NCBI RefSeq assembly: GCF_002300555.2
Contig: NZ_NTHN02000031.1
Coordinates: 1-59,213, forward strand
Direction of reading: 5' to 3'
Length of the DNA stretch: 59,213 bases
From: Alloyangia mangrovi
Lineage (GTDB): Bacteria > Pseudomonadota > Alphaproteobacteria > Rhodobacterales > Rhodobacteraceae
Below are positions 1 to 8,890 of the stretch, in pieces (within the stretch, counting starts at the first letter, position 1; each line of letters opens with the position of its first letter). The position numbers and the translations under genes were made by a program. A model generated the notes under the pieces. That model had not been told where the DNA came from. It saw only the letters and a program-made list of their open reading frames with translations, and ran no database searches.

Positions 1-225
1 CGCGGTCTGCGGCGTCTGCGATGCTCGGGGAGATGTCGGTAGACCTGCTCGGCGCGACCTTTCTTCGAAACCGCCGTCGAAGTGATTGCGCTTCAGATCG
101 CGGTAGATGGTCGAGGGGGCGCGGCCAAGGCGATCCGCGAACTCTGGGATCGGCATCTTGGCCTCACGCCACTTGGCAATCTTGATCCGTTCCTCGAAAC
201 TCAGCTGAAGGTAACAACGACCCAT
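1..225 (-). CDS. IS30-family transposase, N-terminal part (cut by window edge)
   Basis: The frame is open from an ATG at 225 to the window edge. The product begins MGRCYLQLSFEERIKIAKWR, the usual opening of IS30-type transposases. A helix-turn-helix follows with RLGRAPSTIYRDLKRN at residues 32-47, the part that binds the element's ends. A GGAG lies about 9 nt before the ATG. After residue 48 the sequence no longer looks like the family (no Gly-Tyr-Tyr region), so the copy may be frameshifted or truncated. The DDE catalytic domain lies outside the window, and no terminal inverted repeat could be recognised. IS30-type N-terminus is fairly sure; whether the element is intact is unknown. Confidence 0.6.
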   Translation of the reverse strand, partial: MGRCYLQLSFEERIKIAKWREAKMPIPEFADRLGRAPSTIYRDLKRNHFDGGFEERSRRAGLPTSPRASQTPQTA

Positions 226-403
226 CCCACATTCTCCATGCAAACTACTGTTTTAACACAGAATTTGTGCTTCGTTTGTGAATTTACCCGCTTACATGCT
301 GTCATCCTATAATCATGATTATGTAACTTAATCCATTCGACGGACCGCGAAGTCCTGTTGATATCTCTTTGACTGCGCGCCAAAGTCTTCGCATCCTGCG
401 CGC

Positions 404-736
404 ATGATGCACCCGAGAAAAGCCGTCCGCCGAGTCCTGGTCACCGTCATCATCCTCGCGCTCGTTGCCGCGACGGTTGTCGGCGTGCGCACCGTGCGGC
501 ATGCGCTCTACTGGGCCGATCCCGCGCATCGCAACGTGACGCCCGAGGCGTGGATGACGCTCGGCTATCTCGAGCGCTCGCACCATCTGCCGCAACACAG
601 CCTCGGCCCGGCGCTTGGCCTCACGCCGCAGCCCGGAGAGCCGCGCAGTCTGGAGGAGATCGCTGACCAGCGTGGCGAGCCGATCACGGCGTTGCTGTCC
701 GAGGTCTCGGCGCTCATCGAGGCGCAGAAGAAATGA
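404..736 (+). CDS. Small membrane-anchored hypothetical protein
   Basis: This 110-residue protein has a basic N-terminus and one hydrophobic helix at about residues 10-28, followed by a soluble tail. The tail contains WMTLGYLERSHHLP and ends in a helix rich in Glu and Ala. It looks like a single-pass inner-membrane protein with the tail outside the cytoplasm. Its stop overlaps the start of the DedA gene (ATGA at 733-736), so the two are translationally coupled. Two adjacent ATGs (404, 407) are possible starts and no strong Shine-Dalgarno is visible. I do not recognise the family; a role in assisting the DedA protein is inferred from coupling only. Confidence 0.6.
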   Translation: MMHPRKAVRRVLVTVIILALVAATVVGVRTVRHALYWADPAHRNVTPEAWMTLGYLERSHHLPQHSLGPALGLTPQPGEPRSLEEIADQRGEPITALLSEVSALIEAQKK

Positions 737-1335
737 TCCTCGCCGAAAGCAGTTTCAGCGATACCGTGCTGGCCTTGCTGCCGGAGCTCGGGCTGCCGAT
801 CCTTGCGAGCACGGTGATGCTCGCATCTCTGGGCGTGCCGATGCTGCCGGGCTCGCTGATGGTGCTGGTTGCCGGAACCCTTGCTGCGGCCGGCGAGTTG
901 CCGGCGCTCGCCACGATGCTCACCGTGCTCTGTGCCGCGCTCGTCGGAGACCAGCTCGGCTTCTTGATTGGCCGGCTCTTCGGCCCGCAGCTTGCCCGGC
1001 GACAGGATCCGACCATCGCACGCGCGCTGACCTTGCTTGAAACCCGCGGCCCCGTGGCGGTCTTCCTGACCCGCTGGCTGATCGCGCCGCTCGGTCCGGC
1101 GATGAACGTCGTGGCCGGCGCCGGCGGGCTCTCCTGGCCGCGATTTCTTGTCGCCGATCTCGCCGGAGAGATCGTCTGGTCGTCGGGCTACATGGCGCTC
1201 GGCGCCAGCTTCGCGCCCTTCATTCCGCAGATTTCCGAGCTGTCGAGCGACATCACCATGCTCCTCGCCGCTCTCGCCATTGCGCTTGCCGCAGGCGTCC
1301 TGCTGCGCCGGCACCGGCCGCACGGGCCTAGATGA
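733..1335 (+). CDS. DedA / SNARE-associated family membrane protein
   Basis: This is a 200-residue polytopic membrane protein. Hydrophobic segments lie near residues 8-30, 35-65, 100-125 and 165-192. The family region carries the Gly-rich stretch GDQLGFLIGR (about residue 73), an FLTRWLIAPLGPAMNVVAGAGG segment with the conserved Arg and Pro, and VVWSSGY-like C-terminal residues. DedA proteins are implicated in undecaprenyl-phosphate or lipid flipping and membrane-potential homeostasis, but the substrate of this member cannot be read from sequence. It is coupled by a 4-nt overlap to the upstream small membrane protein and lies 66 nt before aroQ. Confidence 0.8.
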   Translation: MILAESSFSDTVLALLPELGLPILASTVMLASLGVPMLPGSLMVLVAGTLAAAGELPALATMLTVLCAALVGDQLGFLIGRLFGPQLARRQDPTIARALTLLETRGPVAVFLTRWLIAPLGPAMNVVAGAGGLSWPRFLVADLAGEIVWSSGYMALGASFAPFIPQISELSSDITMLLAALAIALAAGVLLRRHRPHGPR

Positions 1336-1401
1336 GCGGGCTTTCTGGACAAGCCGGTCGCCCCTGAGCTAACTGGGCACGAACGATCTGGAGACTTTCC
1401 A

Positions 1402-1839
1402 ATGCATTCGCTGCTTATCCTCAATGGCCCCAACCTCAACCTGCTTGGCCTGCGCCAGCCCGAAGTCTACGGCCGCACCACGATCGCCGACGTCGAGGCC
1501 ATGTGCCGCGCCCATGCCGAGGACCTCGGCGTCGCGCTGGACTTCTCACAGAGCAACCACGAAGGCGCGCTGATCGATGCGATCCACGCGGCGCGCGGCA
1601 CCAAGGACGGCATCATCCTCAACGCTGGCGCCTATACCCATACCTCGGTCGCGCTGATGGACGCGATAAGCTCGGCCGAAGTGCCGACGATCGAGCTGCA
1701 CCTGTCGAACGTCCACGCCCGCGAGGAGTTTCGCCATGTGAGCTACATCGCCAAGGTCGCGCTCGGCGTGATCTGCGGCTTCGGCCCGCGCGGCTACACG
1801 CTGGCGATGGATGCAATGGTCTCGCACCTCGAGCGCTAG
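1402..1839 (+). CDS. aroQ: Type II 3-dehydroquinate dehydratase
   Basis: The enzyme converts 3-dehydroquinate to 3-dehydroshikimate in the cytosolic shikimate pathway. At 145 residues it has the normal type II length. Visible signatures are the N-terminal [11 protein letters not shown], the lid region with catalytic Arg and Tyr (LRQPEVYG), QSNHEG, the NAGAYTHTS substrate loop and the catalytic His region [20 protein letters not shown] about 8 nt upstream supports the ATG. A second shikimate-pathway gene, the class II DAHP synthase, lies 25 kb away in this window. About 780 nt without a convincing gene follow. Confidence 0.95.
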   Translation: MHSLLILNGPNLNLLGLRQPEVYGRTTIADVEAMCRAHAEDLGVALDFSQSNHEGALIDAIHAARGTKDGIILNAGAYTHTSVALMDAISSAEVPTIELHLSNVHAREEFRHVSYIAKVALGVICGFGPRGYTLAMDAMVSHLER

Positions 1840-2620
1840 AAGACTCCGCCGGGGCGTCAGCTTGTCCCGGCACCGACCATGGCCCACGGCGTCGCGCCCC
1901 GCTCCGAGGGAGCGGCCACCCTGCCCTGCCTTTCGGCCGAGGTCGCGATGACCTCCGCCAACGCAACATGCCATCTGTGGGTCACAACGACGGCGATGCA
2001 GGACATTGCGCCAGCCGTGGTACGGCGCAAAGCGCGCATGCAAGGCATCCGCGTCGCGAAAAAGACACATGCGATTTCGAAAATACGGCTCAACCTGTCG
2101 CCAAGGCGACATTAATTAGTGAAATGTTCACGCGCGGTATATAGAGGGAAGCGAGTTAACTTTGTGGCGATTTCGAATCGCATGGCGAAACAATGACCGT
2201 TCAGGTTGTTGGAAACGGCCACAGATGTTGCTTTGCTGAACTGGATATTCCAGAATTGCGAATATGTGGCGGGAATTCTTCCGGATATCGATGTAAATCG
2301 TACATCCGCCGCTTCGGCCCCTTCCCCTTCGTCAATGGACGTTGCACACTCCTCTTGTTCCGTGAGTGGTGGCTTTGGCCATGGAACTCGAGACTGCCAC
2401 TCCTCGCGATTTCGAGGCTCTGCCAGTTTCCCGGTCTTCACCGGAGCCGACTCGCCTCCGGACAATTTCCGTTCGGGTGCGGCTTGGCACGCCTGCTTCG
2501 GCACCCCTGCCTCATCCCCAAATGTTTTGGGGTGCCGGCCAAAACAGGTAGCGGAGCCGTCCCCCGGGGCGGCTCCGTGACCGTTTGGACCCTGCAAGAC
2601 TTCCCGCACCGCAAAAGGAA
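1840..2620. other. Gene-free region between aroQ and tsf
   Basis: No frame here resembles a protein or has codon use like the neighbours. The stretch about 2100-2350 is visibly richer in A and T than its surroundings. Hairpins can be drawn at 2165-2180 (GCGATT, loop TCG, AATCGC), 2517-2532 (CCCCAA / TTGGGG) and 2552-2577 (CGGAGCCG / CGGCTCCG). The last could end transcription arriving from either side. A small RNA or decayed gene is possible, but nothing identifies one. Confidence 0.5.
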
Positions 2621-2646
2621 AAAGGGGCACCCGAAGGCGCCCCTTT
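2621..2646 (-). terminator. Rho-independent terminator of rpsB-tsf
   Basis: Read on the minus strand, an 11-bp stem AAAGGGGCGCC / GGTGCCCCTTT (one G-T pair) is capped by a TTCG tetraloop closed by C-G and followed by TTCCTTTT. It lies 24 nt past the tsf stop codon. Confidence 0.85.
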
Positions 2647-2669
2647 CACGTTCAGGATGCGGAGGGCGA

Positions 2670-3545
2670 TCAGCCCTGAGCGGCCTTGGCCACCTCTGCC
2701 GCAAAATCCTCTTCCACCTTCTCGATGCCTTCACCCACCTGCAGGCGGATGAAACCGGTGATGGTGGCGCCGGCTTCCTTGGCCGCCTGCTCGACGGTCA
2801 GGTCGGGGTTCACCACGAAAGGCTGGCCCAGCAGGGTGATTTCGGCGAGGAACTTGTTCATGCGGCCGACGATCATCTTCTCGATCACGGCGTCCGGCTT
2901 GCCCGACTCGCGCGCGATGTCGATCTGAACCTGGCGCTCTTTCTCGACGATCGACGGATCCAGCTCGGCTTCGTTCAGCGACGCCGGGTTCGAGGCGGCG
3001 ATGTGCATCGCAACCTGGCGGCCGAAGTCTTCGGTGCCGCCGGTCATGGCAACCAGCACACCGATCTGGCCGAGGCCCGCTGCGGCGGCGTTGTGAACGT
3101 AGGTCGAGACGACTTCGCCTTCGATCTTCGCCATCCGGCGCAGGGTCATGTTCTCGCCGATCTTGGCGATCTTGTCGGTGATGACGTCCGACACCTTCTT
3201 GCCTTCGATCGCGGCGTCGTTCAGCGCTTCCACGCTGTCCACGGTCAGGGCAGCGCCGGCGATGTCGTTCACCATGGCCTGGAATTCGGCGTTCTTGGCA
3301 ACGAAGTCGGTCTCGGCGTTCACCTCGACGGCAACGCCCACGCCACCTTCGACGCGGACGGCGACGAGGCCTTCAGCGGCGGTCCGGCCGGACTTCTTGG
3401 CAGCTTTCGCGAGGCCCTTGGTGCGCAGCCAGTCGATGGCGGCTTCCATGTCGCCGTCGGTCTCGGTCAGCGCCTTCTTGGCATCCATCATGCCTGCGCC
3501 GGTCATCTCGCGCAGTTCTTTCACCTGTGCAGCAGTGATCGCCAT
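2670..3545 (-). CDS. tsf: Translation elongation factor Ts
   Basis: EF-Ts is the guanine-nucleotide exchange factor that recycles EF-Tu-GDP in the cytosol. The 291-residue product has the N-terminal UBA-like domain ([20 protein letters not shown], residues 1-20) and the EF-Tu-contacting TDFVAKN motif at residues 79-85. Two further core subdomains follow, with a C-terminus of normal length. The frame extends 63 nt upstream, but the conserved family start [12 protein letters not shown] and a GAGG-type Shine-Dalgarno fix the ATG at 3545. It is the second gene of the rpsB-tsf operon, separated from rpsB by a 177-nt strongly structured spacer, and ends before a good terminator. Confidence 0.97.
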   Translation of the reverse strand: MAITAAQVKELREMTGAGMMDAKKALTETDGDMEAAIDWLRTKGLAKAAKKSGRTAAEGLVAVRVEGGVGVAVEVNAETDFVAKNAEFQAMVNDIAGAALTVDSVEALNDAAIEGKKVSDVITDKIAKIGENMTLRRMAKIEGEVVSTYVHNAAAAGLGQIGVLVAMTGGTEDFGRQVAMHIAASNPASLNEAELDPSIVEKERQVQIDIARESGKPDAVIEKMIVGRMNKFLAEITLLGQPFVVNPDLTVEQAAKEAGATITGFIRLQVGEGIEKVEEDFAAEVAKAAQG

Positions 3546-3625
3546 CTCGGCTCTCCTCATCTCAAATGCGGTGGGGCGGCCCTGCCCCGGGCCACCCGCT
3601 CCTGTCATGACTTCGTGACGCTTTC

Positions 3626-3673
3626 GCGACAGTGCACATCTGGGCGCCGATGCGCCGGTGCAGCCCCTGTCGC
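3626..3673 (-). promoter_or_regulatory. Large composite hairpin in the rpsB-tsf spacer
   Basis: Three stacked stems can be paired: 3626-3632 with 3667-3673 (GCGACAG / CTGTCGC), 3633-3637 with 3658-3662 (TGCAC / GTGCA), and an apical 3643-3647 with 3652-3656 (GGCGC / GCGCC). No T tract follows in the direction of transcription. It may stabilise or process the rpsB end, or attenuate tsf; both roles are inference. Confidence 0.5.
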
Positions 3674-3684
3674 AAGAGCGACCT

Positions 3685-3717
3685 TTGCGTCCGCCCCGCG
3701 ACGCGCGGCGGACGCAA
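3685..3717 (-). terminator. 11-bp hairpin just after rpsB
   Basis: TTGCGTCCGCC (3685-3695) pairs perfectly with GGCGGACGCAA (3707-3717), loop of 11 nt, starting 5 nt past the rpsB stop. It lacks a T tract, so a partial terminator or RNA-processing element is more likely than a full stop, especially as tsf lies downstream. Confidence 0.5.
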
Positions 3718-3722
3718 CCGGC

Positions 3723-4493
<771 letters not shown>

Positions 4494-4616
4494 GTCCGTT
4501 ATCCTTTCCGGTTTCATAAATCCTCAGCGGGGGCTCATCCTCTCGGACAACCGGTGGACGCTTGAGGATGTCTCCCCCAAAGGCCCGACCCCGCCTGCGG
4601 CGTTCTCGTGGGCGCG

Positions 4617-4645
4617 CCTATAGGCCGTTTTGCGCGGGGACGCAA
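4617..4645 (-). promoter_or_regulatory. Likely sigma70-type promoter of rpsB-tsf
   Basis: On the minus strand TTGCGT (4640-4645) is followed after exactly 17 nt by TATAGG (4617-4622). This would give an untranslated leader of about 115 nt before rpsB. Match to consensus is moderate, spacing ideal. Confidence 0.5.
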
Positions 4646-4739
4646 GCCCGCAGTCGCGCCTTTCCCTCAAGCGGCACTTGGCCCCGCGGCCACAGATGCC
4701 TCCGGCGGGGATGTTTTCCCCTGGACCAGACCGGCGCGC

Positions 4740-4803
4740 TTTCTCTTAGGCGAAAATATCCCGGGGGGCGAGGGCCGCAGGACCTCGCGGGGGCAGAGCC
4801 CCC
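4740..4803 (-). repeat. Dispersed hairpin repeat, copy A
   Basis: This is the inverse-oriented copy of the four-copy family. Read on the minus strand it has a GGGGGC / GCCCCC hairpin (4789-4803), a second G+C-rich stem, then CCCCCCGGGATATTTTCG and CCTAAGAGAAA. It sits in a divergent promoter region between rpsB and marR. Confidence 0.75.
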
Positions 4804-4866
4804 AAACCGGCGCATCCGCTGGCGTCTGACGCGGGGTCACTCCCTCGTGAGGCCCGCTTGCGAGAT

Positions 4867-4886
4867 TTACTTACCCTGATAAGTAA
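4867..4886. promoter_or_regulatory. Palindromic operator for the MarR regulator
   Basis: TTACTTACCCTGATAAGTAA is a near-perfect palindrome (TTACTTAnC half-sites), 32 nt before the MarR ATG. Its size and A+T-rich symmetry are typical of MarR-family operators. Autoregulation of the whole marR-MFS-HlyD operon is inferred. Confidence 0.7.
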
Positions 4887-4918
4887 TTCGCAAGATAAGC
4901 AACGTGATTCAGAGCGCC

Positions 4919-5368
4919 ATGCACGATCCACAGACACCGTCCGAAACCCCGACCCGCCTGCTCGAGGCGCTGCTCGAGGCCATGCGAGAGATCCGCACGC
5001 ATTATGACGCCAGCGCGCAAGCGGTGGGGCTGACGCTGTCCCGCGCCCGGGTGGTCTCGGAACTGGCGCGCCGCGAGGGCGCGACCCAGGCAGAGCTCGC
5101 CTGCGCGCTCGGCATCGAGGCGCCGGCGCTGAAACGCCAGATAGACGCGCTGGAGGCGACCGGCTTCATCGAACGCCGGGCGCTCGACGGCGACGCCCGC
5201 AAGCGCGCGCTGCATCTCACCGCGAAGGCCCGCTCGAGCAGGATCACCTGTTTTCTCGAACGCGTCCGCGCCGACCTGATGGAGGGCATCCCGCCCGAAG
5301 ACCAGCAGGCCGCGCAACGCACCCTCGAGCGCATCGCGCTCAACGCGACGAAGCTGACCTCCGAATGA
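4919..5368 (+). CDS. MarR-family transcriptional regulator of the efflux operon
   Basis: This is a winged-helix repressor of about 149 residues. After a dimerisation helix (LLEALLEAMREIRTHYDAS), the DNA-binding domain shows LTLSRARVVSELARREGATQAELACALGIEAPALKRQIDALEATGFIERR, the typical MarR helix-turn-helix and wing. MarR proteins are usually released from DNA by a phenolic or similar ligand. A GTG at 4904, 15 nt upstream in frame, is an alternative start; neither has a strong Shine-Dalgarno. The stop overlaps the next gene (ATGA at 5365-5368), and a palindrome at 4867-4886 is the likely operator. It therefore probably controls itself and the downstream EmrB/EmrA-like pump. Confidence 0.88.
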   Translation: MHDPQTPSETPTRLLEALLEAMREIRTHYDASAQAVGLTLSRARVVSELARREGATQAELACALGIEAPALKRQIDALEATGFIERRALDGDARKRALHLTAKARSSRITCFLERVRADLMEGIPPEDQQAAQRTLERIALNATKLTSE

Positions 5369-7014
5369 CCGAAAACGCCGACCAGACGCCTCCCGCCGCG
5401 GCGCCGTCCGAAGCGCCGAAGACGCCGCCTCCCGCCCCCGGCCTGCCGCTGGCGCGCGCCCTGCCCTATGTGCTGGCCTCGGTGATGCTGGGGCTCACCC
5501 AGGGGCTCGGCCAGGGCTTCATCTCGGCCAACATGCCGCAGATCGCCGGAGACCTCGGGATCACCACCGCCCAGGCGAGCTGGCTGATGGCCGCCTACAT
5601 GATTCCCCGCGCCTCGCTGACCATCCTGCTGATCAAGCTGCGCACGCAGTATGGGCTGCGGCGCTTCGCCGAGATCGGCATCGTCGCCTATGTGCTCGTC
5701 GCCTTGGCCTCGGTCTGGGTCGACGACCTGCGCTCGGCGGTCGTGCTGCAGTTCCTCTCGGGCGTGGCCGCGGCGCCGCTCTCGACGCTCGCCTTCCTCT
5801 ACATTCTCGAGCCGCTGGCGCAGCAGTGGAAGCTGCGGCTCGGGCTGCCGGTGGCGCTGGTGCTGCTCACTTCCGGCGCTTCCCTGGCGCGCATCGTCTC
5901 GCCGCTGTTGATCGGCGACGGCGGGCTCACCGGTATCCACCTGACCACCCTGGGCCTGTCGATGATCTGCCTGATGTTGGTCTACCTGCTACCGCTGACC
6001 GCGACGCCGCATGCCAAGGTGATTCAGCGCACTGACCTGCTCAGCTTCGGGCTGATTGCCTTTGGCCTTGGCGGGCTGGTGACCGGCTTCATCCTCGGGC
6101 CGATCCACTGGTGGACCGACCTTGGCTGGCTTGGGCTGCTCCTCGCCGCCTCGCTGGCCGCGCTCACCGCCGCCGTGGTGATCGAGTTGCACCGCGAGGC
6201 GCCGCTGATCGACATCCGCTGGCTGCTGAGCCCGGCGATGCTGCACCTTGCGTTCACGCTCTTCCTGTTCCGCCTGCTGCTCTCGGAACAGAGCAGCGGC
6301 GCGCCGGGGATGTTCCAGGCGCTGGGGCTGGCAAATGCGCAGTTGACCGGCCTCTTCACGGTGATCTGCCTTGCCACCCTCTTCGGCGCGCTGGCCTGCA
6401 TCGCCTGGATGACACCGGGGCGCGAGCCGGCCTATCACGCCGTGGCGCTGGCGCTCATTGCCCTCGGCGCCTTTATGGACAGCGGCTCCACGCTGCAGAC
6501 CCGGCCCGAGCAGATGATGGTGAGCCAGGCGCTGATTGCCTTCGCCTCGATGCTCTTCATGGCCCCGGCGATGATGAAGGGGCTGATCGCCGCGCTCAGC
6601 AAGGGGCCGAACTACCTGCTGTCCTTTGTCATCGTCTTCCTGGTGACACAGAGCGCCGGCGGCATCCTCGGCTCGGGGCTGTTCCGCACGGTGATCAACG
6701 CGCGGCAGGCCTTTCACCTGCAGGTGCTGCGCGAGGATCTGACCAGCGCGGATCCGATCACCACCCGGACCATCGCCGCAAACATGCAACAGCTCGCGCC
6801 GCAGATCTCCGACAGCGCGCAGCTGAAGGCACAGGCGGTGGCGCAGCTTGCCTCCACCGCGTCGCAGCAGGCCACCGTCATGGCCTATAACGACGCCTAT
6901 TTCCTCACCGGCCTCGTCGCGCTTCTCTCCCTCTGCGCATTGGGGCTCCACCTCTTCCGCGACTGGCTGGCGGCGCGCATTGGCCGCCCCGAGCCGCTGC
7001 CGCAGACCTCCTGA
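5365..7014 (+). CDS. MFS efflux transporter, DHA2 (EmrB-like) family
   Basis: The 549-residue polytopic membrane protein has about 14 hydrophobic segments, the count typical of DHA2 drug:proton antiporters. A Pro/Ala-rich cytoplasmic N-tail (residues 1-30) precedes the first helix. The region GFISANMPQIAGDLGITTAQASWLMAAYMI is the characteristic EmrB/FarB TM1-TM2 segment. A periplasmic loop near residues 450-490 (QVLREDLTSADPITTRTIAANMQQ) is also typical. The protein pumps toxic compounds out across the inner membrane, coupled to the HlyD-type adaptor encoded next. It overlaps the MarR gene by 4 nt and is followed 18 nt later by the adaptor gene. The substrate is unknown. Confidence 0.9.
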   Translation: MTENADQTPPAAAPSEAPKTPPPAPGLPLARALPYVLASVMLGLTQGLGQGFISANMPQIAGDLGITTAQASWLMAAYMIPRASLTILLIKLRTQYGLRRFAEIGIVAYVLVALASVWVDDLRSAVVLQFLSGVAAAPLSTLAFLYILEPLAQQWKLRLGLPVALVLLTSGASLARIVSPLLIGDGGLTGIHLTTLGLSMICLMLVYLLPLTATPHAKVIQRTDLLSFGLIAFGLGGLVTGFILGPIHWWTDLGWLGLLLAASLAALTAAVVIELHREAPLIDIRWLLSPAMLHLAFTLFLFRLLLSEQSSGAPGMFQALGLANAQLTGLFTVICLATLFGALACIAWMTPGREPAYHAVALALIALGAFMDSGSTLQTRPEQMMVSQALIAFASMLFMAPAMMKGLIAALSKGPNYLLSFVIVFLVTQSAGGILGSGLFRTVINARQAFHLQVLREDLTSADPITTRTIAANMQQLAPQISDSAQLKAQAVAQLASTASQQATVMAYNDAYFLTGLVALLSLCALGLHLFRDWLAARIGRPEPLPQTS

Positions 7015-7032
7015 CCCTCCCGAGCAAGACAC

Positions 7033-8070
7033 ATGAAGAAACTCCTCTCCCTCCCGACCCTCATCGCCACGGCCATCGGCGGCGCTGGCGTGCTGCTGCT
7101 GCTCTTTGCCTGGCACCTGCCGCCGTTTTCCGCGGCGCACCCCTCGACCGAGAACGCCTACCTGCGCGGCAAGGTCACCCAGCTCGCGCCGCAGCTCTCG
7201 GGCTATCTCTCGGAGGTCGCGGTGAGCGATTTCCAGGAGGTCCGCCAGGGCGATCTCGTCGCCCGCATCGACCCGGCGATCTATCGCCAGAAGCTCGCAC
7301 AGGCCACCGCCAGCCGCGCAGCCGCAAAGGCCGCCGTGGACGTGGCCGAGCAGAGCGTGAACTCCGCCGTTGCCACCGAGCACGCCTCCGAGGCCGCGCT
7401 GGCCTCGGCGCAATCGACGCTACAGACCGCCGGAACCGACGCCGAGCGGATGACCAAGCTGCGCGACCGCGGTGTGACCTCGCAGTCGAGCGCCGACCAG
7501 ACCGACCTCGCGCTGCGCCAGGCGCAGGCGGCGGTGCGCCAGGCCGAGGCGCAGCTGCAGGTCAGCCGCGAGGCCACCGCCAGCGCCCGGCTGCAGATCG
7601 CGGCGCGCAAGGCCGAGGTGACCAGCGCCGAAGCGGCGGTGGAGCTGGCGAAGATCGACCTCGACCACACCGAGGTGCGTGCGCCTGCCGATGGGCGGCT
7701 CGGGCAGGTCTCGGCGCACGTCGGCCAATATGTGACCGCGGGCACCACGCTGGTCAGCCATGTGGGCACTGATCTCTGGGTCATCGCCAACCTCAAGGAG
7801 ACGGCACTGGCCGGCATCCGCACCGACCAGCCGGTGCGCTTCACCGTCGATGCCCTAGGCGGGCGCGCCTTCCAGGGCCACGTGCAGGGGTTTTCTCCAG
7901 CCGCTGCCTCGGAGTTCAGCCTGCTGGCAGGCTCGAACGCCACCGGCAACTTCACCAAGATCGCGCAGCGGCTGCCGGTGCGGATCTCGATCGACCCGGG
8001 ACAGGATGCGGCGGCGCTGCGGCCGGGCTTCTCGGTGGAGGTCGAGGTGGATACCGGCAGCGCGGGCTGA
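7033..8070 (+). CDS. HlyD/EmrA-family membrane fusion protein
   Basis: This 345-residue periplasmic adaptor bridges the MFS pump to an outer-membrane channel. An uncleaved N-terminal anchor (residues 10-30) is followed by a split biotinyl-lipoyl domain (TENAYLRGKVTQLAPQLSGYL and the later LDHTEVRAPADGRLGQV). Between them lies a long Ala-rich coiled coil at about residues 85-205, then a beta-barrel domain (LWVIANLKETALAGIRTDQPVRF). Arrangement and length match EmrA. No TolC-type gene is in the window, so the outer-membrane partner must be encoded elsewhere. It is the last gene of the marR-MFS-adaptor operon and ends 14 nt before repeat copy B. Confidence 0.9.
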   Translation: MKKLLSLPTLIATAIGGAGVLLLLFAWHLPPFSAAHPSTENAYLRGKVTQLAPQLSGYLSEVAVSDFQEVRQGDLVARIDPAIYRQKLAQATASRAAAKAAVDVAEQSVNSAVATEHASEAALASAQSTLQTAGTDAERMTKLRDRGVTSQSSADQTDLALRQAQAAVRQAEAQLQVSREATASARLQIAARKAEVTSAEAAVELAKIDLDHTEVRAPADGRLGQVSAHVGQYVTAGTTLVSHVGTDLWVIANLKETALAGIRTDQPVRFTVDALGGRAFQGHVQGFSPAAASEFSLLAGSNATGNFTKIAQRLPVRISIDPGQDAAALRPGFSVEVEVDTGSAG

Positions 8071-8083
8071 GGGGCGGTGCTGA

Positions 8084-8144
8084 GGGGGCTCTGCCCCCGA
8101 CCGCCTGCGGCGGTCTCCCCCGGGATATTTTTGCCTAGAAGAAA
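8084..8144 (+). repeat. Dispersed hairpin repeat, copy B
   Basis: GGGGGCTCTGCCCCC hairpin, then GACCGCC-TGC-GGCGGTC hairpin, then CCCCCGGGATATTTTTGCC and TAGAAGAAA. It lies between the converging HlyD gene and phoB, and could itself terminate plus-strand transcription. Confidence 0.8.
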
Positions 8145-8163
8145 TCCGGGCATGGACGTTAAG

Positions 8164-8188
8164 AAGGGCGGCCTTACTGGCCGCCCTT
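8164..8188 (-). terminator. Terminator of the pst-pho operon
   Basis: A perfect 10-bp stem AAGGGCGGCC / GGCCGCCCTT with a 5-nt loop lies 9 nt past the phoB stop; the minus-strand tail is CTTAACG. It also faces the converging HlyD gene. Confidence 0.75.
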
Positions 8189-8197
8189 CTCGAGGGT

Positions 8198-8887
8198 TCA
8201 GCCGAGCGCGTAGCCAGCGCCGCGAACGGTGCGCAGCGGATCCTCGCCACCATGGGCGCCGAGCGCCTTGCGCAACCGACCGATGTGCACGTCGACGGTG
8301 CGCGTGTCGACGTAGATGTCGCGCCCCCAGACCCGGTCGAGCAGCTGCTCGCGCGACCAGACGCGGCCCGGCTTTTCCATGAAGGTCGACAGCAGGCGGA
8401 ACTCGGTCGGGCCTAGCTTCAGCTCCTGCCCGCCGCGGGTGACGCGGTGGGTCTCGGAATCGAGCACGATGTCCTCGAACTCGAGCCGCAGCCCGACGGC
8501 CGAAGGGCGCGCCCGGCGCAGTTGCGCCTTCACCCGCGCCATCAGCTCGCGCAGGCTGTAGGGCTTGACCACGTAATCGTCGGCGCCGGTGTCGAGGCCC
8601 CGGATCCGGTCCACCTCCTCGGAGCGGGCCGAGAGCATGATCACCGGCAGACCCCGCGTGTCGGAACGGGTCTTGATCTGCCGGCAGACCTCGATGCCCG
8701 AGAGGTTCGGCAGCATCCAGTCGAGCACGACCACATCGGGATTTTCCTCGTCGAGCAGCACCAGCGCCTCTTCGCCGTTGCCGGCAGCGGCGACGCGGAA
8801 GCCCTCGGCCTCGAGGTTGTAGCGCAGCACTTCGCGCTGCGCCGGCTCGTCCTCGACGACCAGCACGGTCGGTTGATCTGCAGCCAT
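8198..8887 (-). CDS. phoB: Phosphate regulon response regulator PhoB
   Basis: PhoB is the DNA-binding response regulator activated by PhoR under phosphate starvation. The 229-residue product has a receiver domain (residues 1-120) with the acidic pair EDE, the phospho-acceptor Asp in VVLDWMLP near residue 55, LSARS and the DDYVVKPYS Lys. A C-terminal OmpR-type winged helix follows (LGPTEFRLLSTFMEKPGRVWSREQLLDRVWG; RTVDVHIGRLRKAL). It is the last gene of the pstS-C-A-B-phoU-phoB block, 3 nt after phoU, and is followed by a terminator. It is expected to bind the Pho box at 14473-14505. Confidence 0.96.
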   Translation of the reverse strand: MAADQPTVLVVEDEPAQREVLRYNLEAEGFRVAAAGNGEEALVLLDEENPDVVVLDWMLPNLSGIEVCRQIKTRSDTRGLPVIMLSARSEEVDRIRGLDTGADDYVVKPYSLRELMARVKAQLRRARPSAVGLRLEFEDIVLDSETHRVTRGGQELKLGPTEFRLLSTFMEKPGRVWSREQLLDRVWGRDIYVDTRTVDVHIGRLRKALGAHGGEDPLRTVRGAGYALG

Positions 8888-8890
8888 GAC

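Larger units (their letters stand above)
4494..4918. other. Divergent intergenic region rpsB / marR
   Basis: No gene is seen. It holds the rpsB promoter (4617-4645), one copy of the dispersed hairpin repeat (4740-4803) and the operator of the MarR gene (4867-4886). All three are listed separately. Confidence 0.6.
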
